Assembly: GCA_008932955.1 (NCBI GenBank)
Contig: WBXE01000063.1
Span: 1-11,724 of the forward strand
Length of the DNA: 11,724 bases
From: Verrucomicrobiota bacterium
GTDB lineage: Bacteria; Verrucomicrobiota; Verrucomicrobiia; Verrucomicrobiales; Akkermansiaceae
Direction of reading: 5' to 3'
Part shown: one piece after another, positions 1 through 9,564 of the stretch
How positions within the stretch are numbered: position 1 is the stretch's first letter
Layout: each line of letters opens with the position of its first letter
The notes under the pieces: model-generated
The model's database searches: none
What the model was told of the DNA's origin: nothing
What the model saw: only the letters and a program-made list of their open reading frames with translations
Translations under genes and position numbers: made by a program

Positions 1-27
1 CCAGTCCGACCAGTCCGACCAGTCCGA
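1..27 (+). repeat. Three tandem copies of a 9-bp unit at the window edge
   Basis: The unit ccagtccga occurs three times in a row and may continue to the left of the window. In the secretin frame it encodes repeated Ser-Pro-Thr, so it is a coding minisatellite in the disordered N-terminal linker of the secretin. Confidence 0.8.
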
Positions 28-2618
28 ATGCTCCCGCCGTGCCTGCGGCACCCGGCATGCCCGGCGCGCCCACCAAACCCGGCGCCGCAGGTGCCGCCGC
101 CAAGACCCCGCTGGGCGGGCCGGCCAAGGCACCTGGCGCGCTACCAGCCGCGCCCGTCGGCCCGCTGGTGCCGTCGCGCAAGCCTGTGCGCGACCCCAAT
201 GTGCCGCTGGGCGAAACCAAAATCGTTGAGCCCATTGAACAAGCCTCCCTCAAGGGTTCGGAGTTGGCGGCTCTTTACCGCAAATACACCGGTCGCCGCG
301 TCATCGTCTCCGCCGCTGCCGCTGCCGCCGAGTTTGCCTTCGTCCAGGATGCCAGCGCCGAGGACCCCCTCACGTATGCCCAGGCCGCCGAACTCCTCAA
401 AAAAGCCGCCGGCATCGAAAACTTTGTCTTCATGCCCGATGATAAGGACGCCAATCTGGATTTCCTGACCGTGGCAGCGAGGTTGCCCGGCATCGGCTAT
501 GATGTATTGAACGAAAATGACCCGCTGCCCGAGGGTGAGGGCGTGGTTTCCTACGTAATGACCTTCAAGCACATCAAGCCCGAGACCGCTGCCCAGGCAT
601 TTACCCAGATTATCGGCACCTTTGGCACTTACGGGTCCATCGCCCCCCTCAATGGCTCGGTGGTCATCACCGAAAATACCTCCCTCATCCGCAGGCTCAT
701 CAAACTCAAGGAGGAAATCGACAAACCCGCCGACGTCACCAGCACCCGCTTCATTTCCGTCAAATATGCCGACGTCACCGAGCTTGCCGGCACCCTCAAC
801 GATTTGCTCAATACCCAGCAACAAGCGCAAAAAACCACCGCAGTCCAGCGCGCAGGCGCCCCCGCAGCCCCCGCCGTGCCCGGTGCGCCGCCACAAAATA
901 CTCCAGCCATGGGCGGCGCTGCTGCCACCAGCACCGACACGCCCGTGCAAATCATCCCGGAACCGCGCACCAACCGGATCTTCGCCATGGGCCGACCGGT
1001 CGATCTGCTCTTTGTTGAAGGGCTCATCCGCGAGTTCGACATCGAAACGAGCGAAAAAACCTTCCTCCGCCGCAAACTTAAATTCCTCACCGTCTCCGAT
1101 TTCCTGCCCATCGCCTCCGATGCCCTCAACCGCGCTTTCACTAGCTCCGGTGATAGCGGCGGCGCCGGCGGCGCTGCCAATCGCAGCAGCAACCGCGGCG
1201 GCTCCCGCTCCGGCTCCAATACCGGCGGCACCGGCGGCAGCGGCGGCAGCGGCGGCACCGGCAGCAGCGGCCGCAGCGCCTCTTCCAGTGGCAACTCGTC
1301 CTTCGGCGGCGGCAATTCCTCCTTCGGCGGCATGGGTGGCTCGAGCGGCGGCATGGGCGGCGGCGGCGGCAAGAGCGGCGGCGGCGGTTCCCTCAGCAAT
1401 CCCAATGCCACCAGCGCCCCGGAATCCCGCCTCGTCGGCCGCACCCTCCTCGTCGCCGACAATATCACCAACTCCATCGTCGTCCAAGGCCCTCCCTCTG
1501 GCCTCGAAATCATCCAGCGCCTCCTCGATCAGGTCGATGTCAAAGCCGATCAGGTCATGATCTCCACCGTCATCGGTCAGCTCTCCCTCTCCAAGTCCAA
1601 TGAATTCGGAGTCGGATATATGTTCAATAGTAAGAACTTTCAAGGCGGCGGTGGCGGCGGACTCCCAAGCTTCAAGCCCGCGCTGGCTACGGGTACCGCG
1701 GCCACATTGACCAACACGTTTCCTCAACTGGACCTAAGTCAGGTAGCATCCCCCGGCCTCCGTCTCTACGGAACGGCTGGAGATCTGAGCGTCTTTCTGA
1801 AAGCGATCGAATCGCAGTCCGATTTCACTGTACTGGCTCGCCCGAGTATCTTCACCGCTAACAACCAAAAAGGCATCATCTCAAGTGGCGAACGCGTTGC
1901 CATCCCCACCGGCACCAACACTTACGGCGCAGGCGCTTCCGGCAATGTCAGCACTCAGATTCAATATCAGGACGTCGTCCTCAAACTTGAGGTCATCCCC
2001 CTGATCAACTCCGAAAACGAAATCACCCTGCAAATCGCCCTGCTCAACGACGAGGTGACTGGTACGCAATCGATCGCCGGTGGTGCCGGGGCCGAGCCTC
2101 TCGTTGTCCCCAGAATCACCACCCGGGAAATTCTCACCACCGTCACTATTCCGAACAAACAGACCATTGTTCTCGGTGGTCTCATCACCGGCAGAAAGGG
2201 CACCACCGTCACCGGTATTCCCATCCTCGGCAGCATTCCCATCCTCGGAAAACTCTTCTCCAGCAACGTCAAGACTGACGACCGCGCGGAACTACTCGTG
2301 TTCCTCCAACCCTCCATCGTCACCAGCCGCAGCACGCTGGATGACGCCCAGTCCGACATGGATCGCCGCTACAAAGTGTCCAAAAACCTGCGCAAATTTA
2401 GCGACGGCCCCGAGGACCTGCCACCGCCCAACCCGGCTATCCCCTTCTCCACCAATCGCTGCCCACCCAAGGCCATTCCCGTCGAGCCCGCTCCTGCCCC
2501 CGCTCCCGCCAAAGCCAGCGTCAAAACCGCGGCCAAACCTACCGTCAAAACCGCGCCTCCCGCCAAATCTTCCGCCAAAACCCCGGCCAAAAAACCCAGC
2601 ACTCCGGCCAGCGACTGA
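3..2618 (+). CDS. gspD: Type II secretion system secretin (GspD-like), 5' end outside window
   Basis: This is an outer-membrane secretin, the multimeric channel of a type II secretion or related pilus system. The frame is open to the left edge, so the GTG at 39 is probably not the real start and the signal peptide lies upstream. Numbering from that GTG, a Pro/Ala-rich stretch (1-60) leads to an N0-like domain (about 70-150). N1 (about 167-230) contains YVMTFKHIKPETAAQAF, and N2 (about 235-338) carries an Ala/Pro-rich loop. N3 (342-505) is split by a Gly/Ser insert at 368-452. The C-terminal secretin domain (about 506-770) has the conserved TTVTIPNKQTIVLGGLITG strand and the GIPILGSIPILGKLFSS segment. 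A Lys/Pro/Ala-rich tail ends the protein. The fold assignment is firm. GspD is preferred over PilQ because the N0-N1-N2-N3 order is visible and no AMIN domain is seen, but the upstream part is missing. It converges on the sugar-activating operon. Confidence 0.9.
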   Translation, partial: SPTSPTSPNAPAVPAAPGMPGAPTKPGAAGAAAKTPLGGPAKAPGALPAAPVGPLVPSRKPVRDPNVPLGETKIVEPIEQASLKGSELAALYRKYTGRRVIVSAAAAAAEFAFVQDASAEDPLTYAQAAELLKKAAGIENFVFMPDDKDANLDFLTVAARLPGIGYDVLNENDPLPEGEGVVSYVMTFKHIKPETAAQAFTQIIGTFGTYGSIAPLNGSVVITENTSLIRRLIKLKEEIDKPADVTSTRFISVKYADVTELAGTLNDLLNTQQQAQKTTAVQRAGAPAAPAVPGAPPQNTPAMGGAAATSTDTPVQIIPEPRTNRIFAMGRPVDLLFVEGLIREFDIETSEKTFLRRKLKFLTVSDFLPIASDALNRAFTSSGDSGGAGGAANRSSNRGGSRSGSNTGGTGGSGGSGGTGSSGRSASSSGNSSFGGGNSSFGGMGGSSGGMGGGGGKSGGGGSLSNPNATSAPESRLVGRTLLVADNITNSIVVQGPPSGLEIIQRLLDQVDVKADQVMISTVIGQLSLSKSNEFGVGYMFNSKNFQGGGGGGLPSFKPALATGTAATLTNTFPQLDLSQVASPGLRLYGTAGDLSVFLKAIESQSDFTVLARPSIFTANNQKGIISSGERVAIPTGTNTYGAGASGNVSTQIQYQDVVLKLEVIPLINSENEITLQIALLNDEVTGTQSIAGGAGAEPLVVPRITTREILTTVTIPNKQTIVLGGLITGRKGTTVTGIPILGSIPILGKLFSSNVKTDDRAELLVFLQPSIVTSRSTLDDAQSDMDRRYKVSKNLRKFSDGPEDLPPPNPAIPFSTNRCPPKAIPVEPAPAPAPAKASVKTAAKPTVKTAPPAKSSAKTPAKKPSTPASD
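1140..1394 (+). repeat. GGC-rich low-complexity tract coding a Gly/Ser insert in the secretin
   Basis: About 255 nt of imperfect GGC/AGC/TCC triplets encode residues 368-452 of the secretin, almost entirely Gly and Ser with some Asn, Arg and Thr. It includes a doubled SSFGG segment and a GGMGG-type repeat. It sits inside N3, between the strand ending in DALNRAF and the strand starting RTLLVADNITNSIVVQ. The reading frame is intact through the tract. The same composition creates long meaningless Ala-rich frames on the other strand. Confidence 0.85.
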
Positions 2619-2619
2619 G

Positions 2620-2765
2620 CCGCGGCCGCGGCGCGAGCCAAGTGGCCGACCCAGCTTCGCGCATGTTCATTCGCTGCGCATGGGCACTGCGGCCAGAGGC
2701 ACGGAGGCAGGGTCTACCGCGAGACGCGGCAGCGACGCCAAGTGGCGCAGGCATCTTGCCCGCCG
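2620..2765. repeat. Palindrome-rich extragenic repeat region between convergent genes
   Basis: The gap between the secretin stop and the end of the fusion gene holds several small palindromes. These are a perfect 12-bp CCGCGGCCGCGG at 2620-2631, a CCGCG/CGCGG hairpin with a 3-nt loop at 2717-2729, and CGCCA-AG-TGGCG at 2736-2747. The decamer GCCAAGTGGC occurs at 2637-2646 and again at 2737-2746, exactly 100 nt apart. Positions 2683-2703 match, inverted and with one mismatch, a segment at 8185-8205. The pattern suggests a genome-wide extragenic repeat. No T-run follows any stem, so it is not an obvious intrinsic terminator. Confidence 0.55.
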
Positions 2766-2800
2766 CCCATGAACCGGAAAACCTCAGTAAAAATAGTCCG

Positions 2801-6133
<3,333 letters not shown>

Positions 6134-6145
6134 GGGCGGGTGGCC

Positions 6146-6988
6146 TCAGGCTTGGGATTGGGCGAGCAATTCGATCAACTGGGTGAGCACCTCATCGCGG
6201 TCCTTGCCGCTGAGCGCCAGCGCGAGCTGGGCGTTGAGCAGGCCGTAGCGCTGGCCGATATCGTGGCGCGAGCCTTCGAGTTGGTGGGCGAGGTAGCGTT
6301 CGCTGCGGACCAATTCTTCCAAGGCCCGCGACAAGTCGATGATGGCAGCGGGCCGGGCGGCAATTTGGCGGGCGAGGATTTCCATGATCGCGGGCGTGAG
6401 CACATGCAGCCCGAAAAAACACAGGTAGCGGCCCGCCCGCAGCCCCGGCACCACCAATTTTTGTTCGGCCTGGGTGGGGGTGGGTTTCTCGATGACCGCT
6501 TCCACCTCGTACAGCCGCTCGCGCCCGGGCATGCGGTGGCCACCGATGCAGCCGTAGTGCGGCAACATCCGTTCATGGGTCGCTTGCACGGCGGACACCG
6601 CGCAATTTTCGCTGCGGGCGGTTTCAATGAGTTGCCGGGCGCAGGATTCGCCGGTTTGGCTGAGGTGAAGGTGGTCGCCCATCATCAGCAAAAACGCCTC
6701 CTCGCCGGTGAACTCCGCTGCACAATGAATCGCGTGGCCGAGACCCAGCGGCTCGGGTTGCACAATGAAGCGCATCCGCTGGGCATGCGGCCCGGCGCTC
6801 GCTTCGTACGACTTTTCCGTGCCCGGGCTGATGATCACCGCGATTTGCTCAATGCCCGCGCCGGTGATCTCCTCGGCTAGGATCGTTAGCGCGGATTTGG
6901 GCACTCCGTCGCGGTCCACCAACATCTGCAGGGGGAGCGCGCGCTGGTTCTTGCCGGCGGCGGTGATGATAGCCTTGCGAATTTTCAC
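6146..6988 (-). CDS. GalU-like sugar-1-phosphate nucleotidylyltransferase
   Basis: A 280-residue NTP_transferase-fold enzyme resembling UTP-glucose-1-phosphate uridylyltransferase (GalU), about the usual length. Visible motifs are the N-terminal strand KAIITAAG (5-12), VQPEPLGLGHAI (76-87, the GalU-type substrate loop), MMGDH (102-106, metal-binding Asp), IEKPTP (166-171), the FFGLHVLTP strand (191-199) and DIGQRYGLLNAQ (243-254). The usual G-x-G-T-R nucleotide loop reads GKNQRALPLQMLVDRDG (12-28) instead. From memory, similar loops occur in a GalU-like group in planctomycetes and verrucomicrobia. The start is the GTG at 6988; no better in-frame start lies nearby. It is the first gene of a pair with the kinase-UDPGP fusion 12 nt downstream, so a joint role in sugar activation is likely. 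The family is well supported; the exact nucleotide and sugar are not. Confidence 0.83.
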   Translation of the reverse strand: MKIRKAIITAAGKNQRALPLQMLVDRDGVPKSALTILAEEITGAGIEQIAVIISPGTEKSYEASAGPHAQRMRFIVQPEPLGLGHAIHCAAEFTGEEAFLLMMGDHLHLSQTGESCARQLIETARSENCAVSAVQATHERMLPHYGCIGGHRMPGRERLYEVEAVIEKPTPTQAEQKLVVPGLRAGRYLCFFGLHVLTPAIMEILARQIAARPAAIIDLSRALEELVRSERYLAHQLEGSRHDIGQRYGLLNAQLALALSGKDRDEVLTQLIELLAQSQA

Positions 6989-7083
6989 GCGCCGAACATG
7001 CCGTACCCGCCCGGCTTTGGCAATCCCCAGTTCATGCGCACAAATTTAGGTTTGTTGGGTTGGATAGTGACGATTTTTACCAC
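6985..7083 (-). CDS. Possible 32-codon mini-ORF overlapping the GalU-like start
   Basis: A frame from GTG at 7083 to TGA at 6985-6987 overlaps the GTG start of the GalU-like gene by four bases (GTGA), as in translationally coupled pairs. An internal ATG gives MNWGLPKPGGYGMFGA. The first codons lie in the CACTGA repeat. No Shine-Dalgarno site or family is recognised. It could be a leader peptide, the remnant of a lost upstream gene, or chance. Confidence 0.2.
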   Translation of the reverse strand: MVKIVTIQPNKPKFVRMNWGLPKPGGYGMFGA

Positions 7084-7177
7084 TGAATCACTGATTACCA
7101 CTGAAATCACTGAAGTATTTTAAGAATTTCTTCTCAGTGCCATCAGTGCCATCAGTGGCAATCAGTGTTTCAGTGGT
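7079..7177. repeat. CACTGA palindromic repeat element
   Basis: The left arm (7079-7115) has CACTGA at 7081, 7089, 7099 and 7108. The right arm (7133-7177) has the complement TCAGTG starting at 7134, 7143, 7152, 7162 and 7170. Read from the outside inward, the spacings are 8, 10, 9 on the left and 8, 10, 9, 9 on the right, so the arms are true inverted copies with one extra unit on the right. The centre (about 7116-7132) is AT-rich and contains AAGAATTTCTT. A transcript could fold into a long hairpin. The element lies between the divergent GalU-like and pseudopilin genes. Confidence 0.85.
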
Positions 7178-7293
7178 TTCTTTAGCACGATGCATAGCAA
7201 AGTTGTGATTTTCCGCCCCCGTTTCACCTTAGCTTGACGCGCAACCCGCACCATGCCCAGCGGACGGAATTTATACGCCCGCAAAAATTTCAG

Positions 7294-7392
7294 CCTTGCC
7301 TCCGGTGTGGGTGAGGCTACTTTCCAGCCAGCGTTGGCTGGCAAGGGGATCTTGCAGGCCGGGTAGCTAGAAAAAACCGGGGTGTTTGCCCC
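7294..7392 (+). promoter_or_regulatory. Hairpin-rich leader upstream of the pseudopilin
   Basis: The roughly 240 nt before the pseudopilin start hold several inverted repeats. GCCTC/GAGGC pairs 7298-7302 with 7313-7317. CCAGCCA-GCGT-TGGCTGG forms a perfect 7-bp stem at 7324-7341. A competing 7-bp pairing joins CCTTGCC (7294-7300) with GGCAAGG (7340-7346). GGGG/CCCC closes 7379-7392. The overlapping pairings would allow two alternative folds. No known riboswitch consensus is recognised, no clear promoter is seen, and no Shine-Dalgarno site precedes the ATG at 7420. Confidence 0.3.
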
Positions 7393-7419
7393 AACCAACC
7401 AACACCGATAAATAACAGC

Positions 7420-8115
7420 ATGAAGTCAAACATCAAACCACAACACGGCGGGTTCACCTTGGTGGAACTCCTCGTCGTCATCGTCATCATCGTCACCCTC
7501 GCGGGACTCTCCGCCCCGGCGATCATCCGCATGACAAAAAAGGGACCCCTCATGGTTGCCATTAACAATGGCAAGAACATGGTCATGGCACTCACCGAGT
7601 TCAGCACGGAGTATGGCAACTTTCCAGACAAAGAAACGGCCAAAGCCGTGACCGATAAAACCGGCTCAACGCTCAATCTAAATGGCGATACCGCCAATGA
7701 TTATTTCCGCCAGCTCATCGCATCCGGGATGACTAAATCCGAAGAGCCGTTTTTTGCCACGTCCTCCATTTCCACCAAAAAACCCGACAACATCATGACC
7801 GGCAGCGAGTGCCTCAAAGGCGGCGAGGTGGGATTTGGCTACATCATGAATGGGATGTCGGCCATTGAGGCTGACACGAATCGGATCATCGCGGTGACTC
7901 CCTTGTTAAATAACAGTGCCAAGGGTGAATTCGATGCCAACCCATTGGACGGCAAGGCCGTGTTTGTCGGCCTGGATTCCAGCGTGAAAACCTACGTCAT
8001 CCGCCAAGACAACAAAAAGGTCGTCGTCGGCAGCAAAACCTTGCTGGAAACCGGCGAAGGCACGATCTGGGGCTCCGATATCAAGCCCGTCATCAAGGTG
8101 CCCAAGAAGAAATAA
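7420..8115 (+). CDS. Type II secretion / type IV pilus-like pseudopilin
   Basis: A 231-residue prepilin-like protein, made with a short positive leader and processed by prepilin peptidase at the inner membrane. The class III signal is GG-FTLVELLVVIVII: cleavage is expected between Gly11 and Phe12, Glu16 is the conserved +5 glutamate, and a hydrophobic helix runs to about residue 36. The C-terminal globular part has no motif I can name and ends in a basic KVPKKK tail. The length is longer than a classical GspG (about 140) and no calcium-binding loop is obvious, so it may be a minor or specialised pseudopilin. It is single, with no other gsp or pil gene adjacent; the secretin lies about 4.8 kb away. 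Tandem stops TAA-TAG end the gene, and an intrinsic terminator follows 23 nt later. Confidence 0.85.
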   Translation: MKSNIKPQHGGFTLVELLVVIVIIVTLAGLSAPAIIRMTKKGPLMVAINNGKNMVMALTEFSTEYGNFPDKETAKAVTDKTGSTLNLNGDTANDYFRQLIASGMTKSEEPFFATSSISTKKPDNIMTGSECLKGGEVGFGYIMNGMSAIEADTNRIIAVTPLLNNSAKGEFDANPLDGKAVFVGLDSSVKTYVIRQDNKKVVVGSKTLLETGEGTIWGSDIKPVIKVPKKK

Positions 8116-8138
8116 TAGCCGCCTCTGAGCGCTTCTCC

Positions 8139-8171
8139 GCCGGGACGCCCACCAAGGCCTCCCGGCTTTTT
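8139..8171 (+). terminator. Intrinsic terminator of the pseudopilin gene
   Basis: GCCGGGA (8139-8145) pairs with TCCCGGC (8160-8166). After a C-C mismatch, three more pairs (8147-8149 with 8156-8158) close a 6-nt loop. Five T residues follow directly at 8167-8171. It sits just behind the pseudopilin stop, which suggests a monocistronic transcript. Confidence 0.75.
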
Positions 8172-8184
8172 CTTGCCGTGACTG

Positions 8185-8205
8185 CGTGCCTCCGGCCGCA
8201 GTGCC
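8185..8205 (-). repeat. Inverted copy of a 21-nt dispersed repeat
   Basis: Its reverse complement matches 2683-2703 at 20 of 21 positions, the only change being GGCCA versus GGCCG. Both copies are extragenic and directly follow the 3' side of a gene. This supports a dispersed extragenic repeat family. Confidence 0.6.
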
Positions 8206-8310
8206 ATTGAACCCGAACGCCGAAGTTGGACAATACTCGGGGGAAAATGAACCACAACCGAGCGAAGCGAGATAGCCTAACTGACTTTTTTCAAATATTC
8301 AGGCAAATTA

Positions 8311-8417
8311 CACGGATTTTACGGATTGAAATAAGGGCGATCAGAGAGATTCTGCTGTGCTGTAAAATAGTCAGAGAATCCAAATCCAAAAAATCCGTGA
8401 AATCCGTGCAATCCGTT
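8311..8417. repeat. CACGGATT palindromic repeat element
   Basis: Left-arm units are CACGGATT at 8311-8318 and TACGGATT at 8320-8327. Right-arm complements are AATCCGTG at 8392-8399 and 8401-8408 and AATCCGTT at 8410-8417. All neighbouring units are 9 nt apart. A further degenerate AATCC pair lies at 8377-8387. The arms are inverted copies (16 of 17 over the two best units) separated by about 64 nt. The layout resembles the CACTGA element upstream of the pseudopilin, with a different core sequence. Confidence 0.75.
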
Positions 8418-8532
8418 GTTTCATCCTCGAATTCCAGATTTTAACTTCGCCGGAAGGCTTGCAGCACGCTACAGGTTGGTGAATTTTTCGCTTTGCATCG
8501 GCGGTTGAGTTTCGTTACAGCTCCGCGCGTGC

Positions 8533-8580
8533 GGGCCGCGGTTCCGTCGGCCAGGAGGGTCGGCAGAGCCACCGCGGCCC
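8533..8580. repeat. Perfect 10-bp inverted repeat upstream of the HAD gene
   Basis: GGGCCGCGGT (8533-8542) and ACCGCGGCCC (8571-8580) are exact reverse complements around a 28-nt GC-rich spacer. No T-run follows, so it is probably an extragenic palindrome and not a terminator. Confidence 0.6.
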
Positions 8581-8755
8581 AACAAAACTTAAAGCCCTCA
8601 CAACGCAACATGCCCGCGTTTCCGGCTAGTGCCATTCCATCCACATCGGCGCGCAACGAGTGCCGCAATCACCCATTTCAAATACCTTGCGGCAGTGATG
8701 ATAGTGCGGGCACCGCGCGGCAGCACCCGCTGCTAGCACACCGCGAAAAGACCAC

Positions 8756-9550
8756 ATGAACCTCATTGATCAAAAACCGAAATTCGCCAGCGTGCTGGCC
8801 TTCGATTTCGATGGAACGCTCCACGATCCCGCCACCCAGCCCACCGTCCCAGCAGAATTTTCCGACCTCTTGCACACCTTGCGCCGCGACCACGCGGTCG
8901 GCTGGGGCATCAATACCGGCCGCTCGCTAGCCCACTTGCTCGAGGGCTTGCACGAATCCGGGATCTCGATCCAGCCCGACTGGGTGGTCGCCCGCGAACG
9001 CGAAATCTATTTTTGCGACAGCGGCGGTTGCTGGCAGCCGCTGGACGCCTGGAACCAGACCTGTGAGGCGCAAATCCACGGCCTCTTCAAGCACGCGGGC
9101 GAATTGCTCGAGACGATGCGCCACCTCGTGGAACACTCCACCGGAGCCCAATGGATCGCCATGAATGGAGAGCCGGCCGGACTCATCGCACGCACCGACG
9201 AGGAGATGGCCTGGATTGTTAGCCAACTGGAAGTGCTGGCCAGTGCCGAGCCCTTGCTGAGTTGGCAACGCAACTCAATCTACCTGCGCTTCGGCCACCG
9301 CGATTTCCAAAAAGGCAGCAGCCTCAGCGAGGTCGCACGCCATTACGCGCTGGACGCCTCCACTTGCTTTGCCATCGGCGACAGTTACAATGACTTGGCT
9401 ATGCTCGATGCCCGCCACGCGCGGATGATCGCCTGCCCAGGCAACGCCATAGCAGACGTCAAACAACACGTTGCCCTCAGCGGCGGCTATCTGGCCCATG
9501 CCTCACATGGCTCCGGCGTCATCGAAGCGCTCAGACACTTTTTTCCATAG
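8756..9550 (+). CDS. HAD superfamily (type IIB, Cof-like) phosphatase
   Basis: A 264-residue haloacid-dehalogenase-type hydrolase, probably a cytoplasmic phosphatase acting on a small phosphorylated metabolite. All catalytic motifs are present: motif I FDFDGTL (nucleophile Asp17 and Asp19), motif II INTGR (Thr54), motif III Lys186 in DFQKGSS, and motif IV GDSYNDLAML (Asp209, Asp213, metal). The cap lies between motifs II and III, which places it in subclass IIB with Cof, sucrose-phosphate and mannosyl-phosphoglycerate phosphatases. The ATG at 8756 puts motif I at the usual distance from the N-terminus; only a weak purine stretch precedes it. menC starts 14 nt after the stop, so the gene probably heads the menC-menE transcript. 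A role in menaquinone synthesis is not established, and the substrate cannot be inferred. Confidence 0.85.
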   Translation: MNLIDQKPKFASVLAFDFDGTLHDPATQPTVPAEFSDLLHTLRRDHAVGWGINTGRSLAHLLEGLHESGISIQPDWVVAREREIYFCDSGGCWQPLDAWNQTCEAQIHGLFKHAGELLETMRHLVEHSTGAQWIAMNGEPAGLIARTDEEMAWIVSQLEVLASAEPLLSWQRNSIYLRFGHRDFQKGSSLSEVARHYALDASTCFAIGDSYNDLAMLDARHARMIACPGNAIADVKQHVALSGGYLAHASHGSGVIEALRHFFP

Positions 9551-9564
9551 AGCCACCGCCGCGC

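Larger units (their letters stand above)
8172..8755. other. Gene-poor intergenic region with several repeats
   Basis: No convincing gene lies between the pseudopilin terminator and the HAD gene. The stretch holds the inverted copy of a 21-nt dispersed repeat (8185-8205), the CACGGATT palindrome (8311-8417) and a 10-bp-stem hairpin (8533-8580). The remainder shows nothing I recognise, and no convincing -35/-10 pair is seen before the HAD start. Confidence 0.6.

Noticed and set aside
141..1727. A 528-codon open frame on the minus strand, very rich in Ala and Gly
   Set aside because: It is antisense to the well-supported secretin and owes its length to the GGC-rich tract; no family motif is visible.
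2620..2631. A terminator for the secretin at CCGCGGCCGCGG
   Set aside because: It is a perfect palindrome without a loop and no T-run follows.
7079..7177. A CRISPR array
   Set aside because: Units are six bases with 2-4 nt between them and the two halves are inverted; there are no spacers and no cas genes.
7234..7268. A sigma-70 promoter from TTGACG at 7234
   Set aside because: No acceptable -10 hexamer occurs 16-18 nt downstream.
7230..7400. A cyclic di-GMP (GEMM-type) riboswitch, suggested by GCCTCCGG and GGGTAGC-like phrases
   Set aside because: The conserved core around GGACGCAAAGCC and the tetraloop-receptor layout are not present; only scattered words match.
8226..8444. A 72-codon plus-strand frame
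   Set aside because: Its C-terminal KSVKSVQSV is just the 9-nt repeat translated, and it has no ribosome binding site or domain.
8493..8759. An 88-codon plus-strand frame just before the HAD gene
   Set aside because: It passes through the 10-bp-stem hairpin and has an arbitrary composition; treated as noncoding.
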